Below, piece after piece: positions 11,140-20,257 of a DNA stretch of 64,000 nt (position 1 is the stretch's first letter; every line of letters starts with the position of its first letter). This stretch comes from Bisporella sp. PMI_857 (lineage: Eukaryota > Ascomycota > Leotiomycetes > Helotiales > Helotiaceae), in NCBI GenBank assembly GCA_021307315.1, contig JAJSPD010000003.1, positions 744,001 through 808,000 of the forward strand, in the 5' to 3' direction. The notes beneath the pieces were generated by a model. The model did not search any database, was not told the DNA's origin, and saw only the letters and a list, made by a program, of their open reading frames with translations. Position numbers and translations under genes: made by a program.

Positions 11140-11827
11140 ATCAGCATGGCTATCAGATTAGAGCTAGCCTTGATCTAAAGATGATTTTGGACAACCTAGA
11201 CCTTGGGTGCACAAAAAGTGGGTCTATGCGATACTTTTATGTTATGAACTCTGCCGTTTGCTCAGGAATATTTTGTGTGAAACCGTCGGCATCATGGATT
11301 TGGAGAGCTGATCAAGTTTTCACAATTATATCCCCTGACTATGCAAATTAAATGCGTCAGAATCTGCACCTTTGTAAACCTGTATAACGTGATTTTATTT
11401 GTATGTATCAGCTAAGAGCACCACCGGATTAGGAATGTAAGACTATTCGGTATGACCAAAGCCGGCGTGCGCCTCTGTCTTCCACAGTAGGAGGATAAGA
11501 TTATCAGCCGTTCGCTTAGTTAGATAAAATTTTGTTGCGGCTCTATAATTTTGAAATTTACAGTTCTGGGCTTCCTAACATTGACTCACTCGAACAGGCA
11601 AGTCGAGTCATCAACATCGTTGAAATTCTATATAAGTTCACTTAAAGACCACACTCGAAGACAATTGCGCTTTCATCTACTTCACTCATATCAGATTGAA
11701 TTATCGGGAGCGATGGCTTCGACCAAAAAGAGTACGTCAGGTGTTTTGTGTCATGTGACATTATGAGCTCAGGAGATATCGACACAAGATCTTCTACTTG
11801 TCCCCCCTCCAAAAAACAGAACTAATA
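11140..11827. other. Intergenic region
   Basis: About 0.7 kb between the M24 peptidase stop and the GNAT start, both on plus. A 71-codon open frame at 11551..11766 shows no domain and probably lies in the GNAT 5' region. Nothing else is supportable. Confidence 0.45.
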
Positions 11828-12516
11828 ATGACTCTAGATACCTCGTTGGACCAGCCCATCGAATTTGAAGCTCGTGGCCATGTTTACCACATTACCCCAT
11901 TTCGGGAAGACGATATCCCAGCGCTTCATAAAATTCTAGCCCAGGAAGTTGTTAGTGACCGGCTTATCCGTGTTCCAAAGCCGTGAGTATCCTCAATCAC
12001 TCAGGATTAATCATATTGATGATGCGTAGCTATACGTTAGAGATGGCCGCAGAATGGATAACAACTCGAATTGCTTCAAATTCAGCGCTTCTGTCAATTC
12101 CAACAGTGGAAGAACGGAAGCTGGCACTTTTCTCTCAAGCCCGCCCCATTCCCCATGAAGCAATACGGTCGTCCTCGGGCCAATATATCGGCTGTGTCAG
12201 TTTGACTCCTCCCGGGGGTGAAGATATCATAGAGCTAGGCTATTATTTGCATCCCGACTACCATGGCAAGGGCATTATGGTTCCTGCTGCCAAGGCAGTC
12301 TTGAAATGGGCCAAAGAGGAGTTTGGCATTGGGAAGGTGTTCTCCACCGCGGATCGGATGAATCCACAAAGCGCGGCTGTCATTGATCGTGTATCGCGCG
12401 AGACAAGCATTGCTGATGTGCAAAAAGGGGAGATGATTTTAACTTGGCCAGTCGAAAAGAAGGTTGCAGGGAGGGAGGTAAACAGCATAAGCACGATTTG
12501 GACTTGGAGTATTTGA
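11828..12516 (+). CDS. GNAT-family N-acetyltransferase (RimJ/RimL-like)
   Basis: Acetyl-CoA-dependent N-acetyltransferase of the GNAT superfamily, RimJ/RimL-like type, which modifies a small amine or protein N-terminus. CDS = join(11828..11982, 12030..12516), 213 aa. The 47-nt intron (GTGAGT...GCGTAG) joins VPKP to YTLEMAAEWI. The N-terminal strand holds YHITPFREDDIPALHKIL. The acetyl-CoA-binding motif A region is ELGYYLHPDYHGKGIMVPA, matching the family Q/R-x-x-G-x-G/A turn. Motif B follows with MNPQSAAVIDR. The substrate cannot be inferred. It is the last gene of the 5.9-12.5 kb metabolic neighbourhood and points the same way as the peptidase. The C-terminal 20 residues (after WPVEKKVAGREV) are less certain because a small extra intron could exist there. 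Confidence 0.82.
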
Positions 12517-13055
12517 TGGGCTTGCGGGTGATGGCTGTCGGTAAATAGTTGCACTTGGAATTCACGATCCCTTTTCGCAAAATGAATATTCAGCATTTCC
12601 GGAGTATTAGACACATGGTCCTTATTGATTCCCCCGTGATCGCCACAAAGAGAAAGCTGAGTCCACTCAAATGCCTAGCCTTAACGTAAACTACAATAGG
12701 TCTATACCAATTTGGGCTATATGGTGCCAGAGAGAAATGTGCGAAGACTTCCTGGAGCAGTCCCCCATGCAAGCTGAGAGTATTGTGGATAGGTATTAAT
12801 TTTGATGGATGGGGTTGACAAAGCCGGCGAGGAGATCTCAAGGATTGGTGGTCAGGAGGAGTGATGTGGGGCGAGGCAATGAAATCAGTGGGATGAATCA
12901 TTATTTGAGGAAGACGAGCGCAATCTCTGATGAATCGATGGGCACAGCGATAAAGCCACAGATGTACAAGGGATAGTCCACTAATTAAATCAGGTAGAGC
13001 AATGTAGAACTGAACCGATTGTCTAAATCGTCTAAAAGCCCTCCCATATCTAGAT
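12517..13055. other. Intergenic region between convergent genes
   Basis: About 0.5 kb between the 3' ends of the GNAT gene (plus) and the alanyl-tRNA editing gene (minus). Short open frames here look like chance. Only 3'-UTR sequence is expected. Confidence 0.45.
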
Positions 13056-14443
13056 CTATGATTCTACTAGGGCTTTGAGAGCATCTATCTCCCCTTTTTG
13101 CCATGCTATGACCTTCCCTTGCCATCTCTCACCTCTACCGCCTCCTTTCAATGAAGAAACTGCCTTAAGAGCTTTTGCAGCAAAGTCCTCCACAGAGCTT
13201 TGATCCCCGATAATCACAACCTGCCCTTGCTTCTTATCCTCACCCGTTGCCAGGACAAGTAAGTTGTCTGCCTTCGCGACATCTTTAACTTCAAACACAA
13301 TCATGTTGATAAAATCTAAGCCGTCAGTGGGGCGATGCACCCACGCATTCTTCCCTTGCTCCAGACTAGACTTCACTCGTGCTGCTTCGAATTTTGCTAT
13401 CTCAGCAAGGAGTCTCTTTTCCTTTCCTTTGAGATCCGTCGCAGCGGTACTGGTTTTCTTCACTCCTTCAAGAATATCATCTGGACGAGCACCTGTGTTC
13501 ACAACTTGGGCTATGGAACGGAGAGACCGCAATGATTTTGTGGTGAGATTGATGGCTCGGTCACCCACGGAGAAATATAGGCGACAGTTTGTCGAATGAA
13601 CGGTCTGAGTCGAGTGGAGTAATATGAGCGACAGATGCGATGTCTGGGACAGGTGTGTTCCGCAACATCTAAATCACTATATTTCAACCTAAAGCCTTTC
13701 AAGGTGAGGTGAAGCTTTGATACGTACGGGTTTGCATCAATATCGCCAATCTTGACCACACGAACAACTCCTTTCTCCTTATCATAGTCACCGGGGAGCT
13801 TTGGAGCATTAGCATCATCAGGAGTCTCTACTCTGATGCTGAGATTATTACGGATGATTTCATTACATTTAGTTTGAATGATCTGAATATCATCAGGAGA
13901 CGGCTTTCCAGAGAGGTCCACATAACATTGTTCATCCGCTTGTCCCATTCCCCAGCCAACAGTCTTAAGGCCGAAGCGAGTCTCAGCAATGGCAGAAAGG
14001 AGGTGTTGACCAGTGTGCTGTTGCATATGATCCCAACGCCGATCAAAATCTATCTCTTGGCGCACGAGGCTTCCTGGCTCTAGTTCTTGAGGAGAGTGAC
14101 AGATGCAGCGAAGTCCTTGCCGCTCAACAACAGTGACTGGAATAGGGTCGGAGCTACTTGGGACGTAGAGAATTCCATGGTCGGTTGGTTGCCCACCACC
14201 TGAAAGCTGTTAGGCGGATTCGTAGCTCTTTTTGGTCAGATACATGCCTTCGGGGAAGAGGACAGAGTCGGCAAACTCAACATGCCATACATCAGAAGGA
14301 TTTGTTTGTGGAGCCTTCTTCTTCTTCGAACTCGCCTGACTCTGATTTGCTGGTGTAGCTTTGGTGCACGAGATAACTTTCGTCTCGAGGCTCCGTAGAT
14401 ATGAGTCTTTCTGGCAAGCTAATGCTCCCACAACACATGCCAT
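13056..14443 (-). CDS. Alanyl-tRNA editing protein (AlaX-M / AARSD1-like)
   Basis: Free-standing trans-editing deacylase that hydrolyses mischarged Ser- or Gly-tRNA(Ala); it is homologous to the editing half of alanyl-tRNA synthetase. CDS = complement(join(13056..13668, 13728..14199, 14248..14443)), 426 aa. Intron 1 has a GC donor (GCATGT) and a CTAAC branch, and restores the diagnostic EGGGQPTDHG (residues about 65-74). Intron 2 is GT-AG and restores CCGTHLSQ. The four zinc ligands are all present: H127 and H131 in HTGQHLLSA, and C224 and H228 in CCGTH. A Lys/Ser-rich insertion (ASSKKKKAPQTN, residues about 37-48) interrupts the N-terminal barrel, as in other fungal homologues, and may help tRNA binding. 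A C-terminal oligomerisation-like helical part follows (ALKAVSSLKGGGRGERWQGK). No catalytic synthetase core is present, so this is not AlaRS itself. Confidence 0.9.
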
Positions 14444-15075
14444 CCCTCCTAACGTTCTTCAAGTTAGCCCTAAGAAATAACCTTAAATGGGTTGCAAATC
14501 GATAAAGGACTTGAACTCAGAAGCGGGCAAGACGAAGTTTGAAACCTCGGGTATCAAGAGAAAATAGCGGTGCTTGTTGCTATCATGTCTTAAATTGATG
14601 AGTCTACAAGAGGTGGCGCAAGACCCACATTAGGGAACATCATGTGACATGACTGTGGAAAGTCAGCTTGTTCCATAGAAGGTATTCGAACAATATAGGG
14701 GTAAACTCAATTAAGCGAGAGATGGAACCAAGCTTTGTTAGTGTGAAGTGCTTCTAAAAGAAGGTTGTGGCTTTCCATGCATGGGTGCCGTCTCTTTGTC
14801 AGAGACACAAGTTACCATGCGGAAAGGGTAATTCGTAAAGTGTCTGGAATAAAAGCCAGACAAAATTTAATTATTCCTGATATGCTGTTTATCACGAGAT
14901 TTTCGAGTTTAACAAACTTAATTGCACAAATTATCCAGCTAGTTATCTGCGAAAGCCTTTATGATCCGAACCACACGCATTCATGCCTGATGTCCTTACC
15001 AAGGCCATTTCGACACTGAAGTCCCACAACGCCACAACTCCACGTGTTAATACAAGGGTATCTTTTACACTTTAT
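14444..15075. other. Intergenic region
   Basis: About 0.6 kb between the 5' end of the AlaX gene and the 3' end of the phosphotransferase gene, both minus. It should carry the AlaX promoter. No gene or RNA seen. Confidence 0.45.
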
Positions 15076-16559
15076 CTACAGTTCCTTCTTAGACTCCTCA
15101 AGCTGCTTCTTCTTCTCGGCGGCTTCTTGCTCCTTTTTCTCCGCCGCAAACATCTCATCCGTCCAAGGGTGCTTAATGGTCAAGCACCAAATGTCCATAT
15201 AATCGCAAATTGTAACAATCACGTCGACCTGAAATATCGTTAGCCAATCCAATGATAACATACTTACTTAGACTCACCACAAAGCTTCCATAGACCCCAA
15301 TAGCAGCGCCCAACATCAAGAAGAGATAGGCTACTTGGTAGTCCCCTGCACCTAGTGCACTCGGCCATCCAACACCAATATGGCTTTGCAAGAACGGTCC
15401 CAAAGAATCAAACACTCCATATGCCAAGAATAGAACCAAAACGTTGTAATATGGGAATTCGAGCTTGACAAGATGCGCGGTAATCATTTGGCCCACAGAG
15501 TATGCATTGACGATTCCTGCGAAAAAGACGAATGGGACAAGATGATTGTAGAGAATTTCAGGATTGAGTAGAAGGTATGCCGGAATGAGAGTCCATGTGA
15601 CGAAGAACGGAATAAGGCCAAGCAGAGCACCACGGGATTTGTCCCCGCGCTCTCTGCGAATCTTGACGACATTCACAGCACTAATCAAATTAGCGTGTAT
15701 CAACCTGATTGCAGATGTGGCTTACGATTGAATAGTGTTCAGGACCAGTACAATACCTCCTTGAACCATGTACCACTCGTTAAATGCCATGTTATAGACG
15801 TAATCAGGAATAAGAGGTGACTCTGGTATTCCAACAGAGCGAAATAGGGACTGCTGCCAAAAGCTGGCGCCTCCTTTGATGGCTGTGAATGTATAGACCA
15901 GGATTATAATAACGATTCCTTCGACCGGGCCAGAAATTATACCAAGCGTGAGGGTCTTCGTGTGATATTCGTCCCAGGTTTGCACATAGAAAGTCAGGAG
16001 TGCTAAATCTCATTAGCAGGCTTCCATGTCCTTGAAACTGTGGTCATACATCCAAAGAGTACCAAAACTGTTTTCCACCCTTGTCCCAAGTTCTGCGACG
16101 CGGCGAAAATTAGACATTCGAGTGAGGTGTTGAGCGCGTCGACTCCATGATCAAATAGTTCTCCAAGAGGCCCACTCTGGCGCGTCCGCCGTCTGTAAAT
16201 TGCATCAGCCAGACATACAGATATAACAGAAGAACAGGGAGTTTTTCTTACGCTTGTGATCCATCGACAGCATCAAACGTCTGGTATAGAAACAGCCCGA
16301 CCGCCCAAGATGCGTAGACCCATCGTGGACAATCTTGATCCAGTGTTGGGTTGTACCACAACATAGTCAGGAGGTTGATAACCACAAACCCAAACCCAGT
16401 CAAGGTTATCAGATTTGGGGCCATCCACATGGGAAAGCATTTTATGACAACGTGGGTGTAAAATGGTTTGAGCACATAGCGCGACAACAGTGAATGATCA
16501 ATACCGTTGTACTTGTACTGCTTGAGATTTGGCAGCTTATCTTGACGGACGTAGACCAT
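15076..16559 (-). CDS. Ethanolamine/cholinephosphotransferase (CDP-alcohol phosphotransferase)
   Basis: Integral ER/Golgi enzyme of the last Kennedy-pathway step: it transfers phosphoethanolamine or phosphocholine from the CDP-alcohol to diacylglycerol. CDS = complement(join(15076..15228, 15278..15680, 15726..16002, 16050..16192, 16252..16559)), 427 aa, four GT-AG introns of 45-59 nt. The complete signature DGx2ARx8Gx3Dx3D is seen after splicing: D99 G100, A103 R104, G113, D117 and D121 (exon junction inside A103). About eight hydrophobic segments follow (for example VVINLLTMLWY, IVIIILVYTFTA, LFLMLGAAIGVYGSFVV). The C-terminus is a charged coiled tail (AEKKEQEAAEKKKQLEESKK). The start is placed at MVYVRQDKLPNLKQYKYNG, the conserved N-terminus. 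The frame stays open upstream to 16715 but has no conserved content. Whether it prefers ethanolamine (EPT1) or choline (CPT1) is not decided here. Confidence 0.9.
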
Positions 16560-18267
16560 CTTGGCGATTCGATAGTTGTGTGATGGGAGCGATGAGAAGG
16601 TTTGCAGGTACTCTGCCTTTCTTTTTCTTAAGGCTTTGTGTTCTAGTGCTGTCCAAAACGAAAAATAACTTGAAAGGACATTTAAGGACGTGACGCCAAG
16701 CTGCACGTCATTCATCCGAAATTTATTATGGCAGGGGTTTCACTTGGTTGTCCACGTGTTTTGGTGATGTATTGCCTCATTTATAAGGCAGAGATATCAT
16801 ATTACAGACAGCAACCGGTTGTCCTTCTTTGCCATCTTCGGGCAGTTGATAGCCATGTATTGGAATAACACAAAAGATCCAGACACGTGATAGACTGAAA
16901 TCGGAGGTTTGGGGAATCTAGTTTATAATATCAGTAAGAAGCTCAAAGAGTAGATTTGACATAACCCAGAAGCCAGGAGCTTCTCTAATGATGGGGATAT
17001 CTGAAAACTGATTCGGACTACATACATGATGAGATTGAAACAGAGGGCCATCCTGAGGCTTCCAACCTCAAATAGGCACAGTGAATGATCTGGATTTTGA
17101 AGACATCCTGTGTTAATGAGCATTAATAGAAGAGATCTTCAGATTTTGTGATCTATGCAAATTGGAATATTCAAAGTTGGCCTACTCCCTATGTACAGAG
17201 GCAGAATATCAGCATGATAACCTCTTGGAGTACTAATTTTGGAATTTCTGGCATTAAGTACGTATTATAGTGGAAACCGTGTCATCTTGGAGAGAGAATT
17301 GTGTGATGGTCCCAGAAGCAGCCTTCAGTACCACGGTGACTAGAATGAGAACAATGGATGAAATGTAGACTTTGCAGTCAAATATTTTCCCTGTCACGGC
17401 AGGATAAGAATAATAGTTTCGGGGTCTTAGTTTCGATTTGTTTGGATATGTAGTTCAAAGGAGGTTGGGTTGACTGATGTGCGTCGCTGTGATGTCAATC
17501 TATAATAATAGTCCGACTTCATGATTTCCATTACAGCGCTTCAGCAGTACATTGTTGGCTTTAGTGGATGTAGCACAGAAGCAAGTTACAAATCATGCTT
17601 ATAAAATTTCCATGTTAATAGACTGACATTCTGTAGGAAGTCCGATCCACTGACCGAGGTGGATAAAACTCTTCGAGTCCAAATAGCCAATTGCTGCAAG
17701 AGTCAAACAAAATAGCCGAAGAGCAGGTTCCTAGACAGAAACCTATAGAGCGAAAACTAGAACCTCAGCTGCAGACTTCCACAGTTATTATGAATACTAT
17801 GAAGAATGACTGTAAGCTTCTAAGATCAACATCGCGATCGAATTCTTTTCAAGGTTCTTCGAAGATATTTAAAGGCGACTAATTATAAGATATTATTAAA
17901 GTAATCACACCCTTACGAAAGGTAGAATTTAGAAACACTCAGTCTGAGTATACCTCTCCAAGGAACTCCCTAGTCGTGATGATTGATCTTATACACACGG
18001 ATTGAATGTGCTAGTTGATATTGAGCACATGAAAAACGGAGAAAACATTCATGGATACCGAACTGTCTGCCCCTGTGCCTTAGCTAAATCCATCAAGAGG
18101 CGCCTTTCATAGTTTAATTACCAAGAACCATAGCTTTACATAAATGATACTGTACGAATGTTGCACAATTTTGCACAGTGACTGCGAAGGGAGGATTTCA
18201 TCGTTCTAATTTTATAAGGAGCAGTTCTAGGCTCTAAATATACACACAAGTGACCTTGATAGCTTTC
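16560..18267. other. Long intergenic region, nothing recognised
   Basis: About 1.7 kb of AT-rich DNA upstream of the phosphotransferase gene and downstream of the methyltransferase gene. A CACGTG core lies near 16755, close to the phosphotransferase start. Short frames such as 17691..17882 have no domain signal. No RNA gene seen. Confidence 0.45.
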
Positions 18268-19290
18268 TCACTCCGCCAACAGGACGCTTCTCTCGTCCTT
18301 CGAATTCACAAGCACGAACTCCACACATCCTGGATCAGAATGCTCTTGTACAAGCGTAATAGCAAGCAAGTTAACCTCCAGCCACGTCGGTCGCATTCCC
18401 AAGCTCTCAAGCCGTTCCCACCACCCTATAAACCACTCAAAGCCGGTCTCGCGATTCAGATGCAGCTCAATCATGATTTGCCCAACCGGCATCATTTTCT
18501 CCTCCACACACGAATCCATAAACGCCTCCAGCGACTTATACTCCGCACCTTCGATATCGATTTTCAGGATATCGATATAGGTATGCTGGTTCTGCGCCAT
18601 GAGTGTTTGCAATGTATAGAACGGCGGCGTTTTCTCCGCCTCATCGGTATTGCCCAGCCCCAGTTTGCGGAAGTGTGCGCGAGAGGCATGGGATGGAGAG
18701 AGCTATGGTCCGAAGGACTCGACAGAGAAGTCGTACGCCCAAATCCTCGAGCTCGGGATTCGGGCCAGCATATCTTCCTCGAACGTGCTCTCCCCGTTAA
18801 TTCTAAAGCTATAAATGATTGTCTCTTTATCTCCTGCTAATTTTGGTGCAGGAACTGTCTCATAAAGACTCATCCCACACACCCATTTTCCGCCATCACC
18901 CAGTCTGCCTACTCGCTGAACATCATGCGGACATGTCCAGCTTGGCGGATAGAAGTTCCAGATGGTGTATGGATGCTGCATGAAGTTCGAGGAGAAGAGC
19001 GGATTCTGCGGATCCATTCCTTGGGCTGCTATCTTATGACGCAGATCAACGCTGGCTCTCCATGATGCCTCCGAACGTGCGAAACGTTCTGACGTATTGA
19101 GGCCTGCTCGAATAGCTTCATGATTTATGCTCTCGGAGGGAGTTTGAATAGCTGGCAGAGATATGATTCGGTACTGGTGTAGTAGAACAAAAAAGAAAAA
19201 AGTAAAAGCTGCCCAGAACCAGAGGCCACAGACTTGACGTTTCTTAGTGTGTGAGTTGTGGAATGACGAGGCTTGACCTACCTTGAACAA
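18268..19290 (-). pseudogene. FkbM-like methyltransferase with one in-frame TAG
   Basis: Membrane-anchored protein of the fungal methyltransferase (FkbM/METTL24-like) family: N-terminal anchor at residues about 19-43 (VCGLWFWAAFTFFFFVLLHQY), luminal domain with GRLGDGGKWVCGM, and the SAM/catalytic half with TYIDILKIDIEGAEYKSLEAF and IMIELHLN. Both halves lie in the same frame without an intron, but codon 196 (18703-18705) is TAG, inside the conserved stretch SVESFGP-stop-LSPSHASRAHF. CAG-to-TAG is the simplest origin. No splice pair removes it. Everything after the stop remains open to 18268 (341 codons in total), so the lesion is recent, a sequencing error, or read through. If translation stops at 196, the methyltransferase core is lost. 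Confidence 0.75.
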
Positions 19291-20257
19291 TTCGTATACC
19301 CATTCTTACCTTGTTCAGAATGGATACTTCAGAAAAGAGCACAATTCACTATTTTGTAGATAGAACGAAGTCATTAGATGAGATAATATCTCTGATGCAA
19401 AGATTAATATAATCTACAAACAGAATTTGAAGTAGGAAAGAATAATAAAATTACTTTTCAAACAAAATTATTCAGCCGCAATATATTACCAACAATCACC
19501 AACATGAGGGACAGAATTGCATGGCTTGCCACAAATCAGTAAGCCTATGCGGGACCGCTTCGACCTTTCAAACCTCGCGGGTTCCTAGCGAAACGCCTCG
19601 GCGGCAAATGGTGAACGTCTTATTGGTTGATTGCGACATTGGCAGCGGACGGAGATTGATGATCTTGTGCACATCATCATGCAGGAACAGATGTGGTTTG
19701 ATCTATGACATTTTGAAGTAGCGATAGCAGATCTTTGCACCGGAAGGCTAGAAAATGCAGAGATCTGCACGACCATAGCACATCTTTCGCAAGGTATTGT
19801 GGAGTCTACAACGCCAAGGATGTCATTCAAAAATGTACTGCAAGCCAGATCTCGTGCGACACTATCGTAAACACGAAATGGCATAGCACCGGTCTGTTCT
19901 GTGTCATGACAAGTTTCCTTTTCATTTGGCTACTCTAAAACCGTGAACGCCTGTTCATTTCCGCCCAGCTGGAAATACAAGCAAGGCCACTCAGAAAACC
20001 CAGGTCTTGTCGCTATGCTATAACACCTTTACAATGCTGTTCGAGTCTGCTCGAACCATGTTCATGTACAAATGCTAAACCCTGAAATTCATAATATTCG
20101 TCGTGTCCTGGACACTGGTTTCGCTCGGATTGGCACTATTTTGTGCTGAAAATATGCTCTGGAGCCAGTGGCTGTTTGACACTATCTTTAAGCAGCGTCG
20201 AATAACCGTGTCGTAAAATTCGTAAGCTTCGTTACATATGGATGTGGCTGTGGAATC
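19291..20257. other. Intergenic region with weak coding-like patches
   Basis: About 1 kb between the methyltransferase 5' end and the 3' end of the 874-aa gene. From about 19600 to 20150 one plus-strand frame reads as protein-like text broken by several stops (for example HWQRTEIDDLVHIIMQEQMW), which could be a gene relic. I could not name a family. Confidence 0.3.

Noticed and set aside
16560..16715. Upstream extension of the phosphotransferase frame
   Set aside because: The conserved N-terminus begins at Met 16559; upstream residues show no conservation-like pattern.
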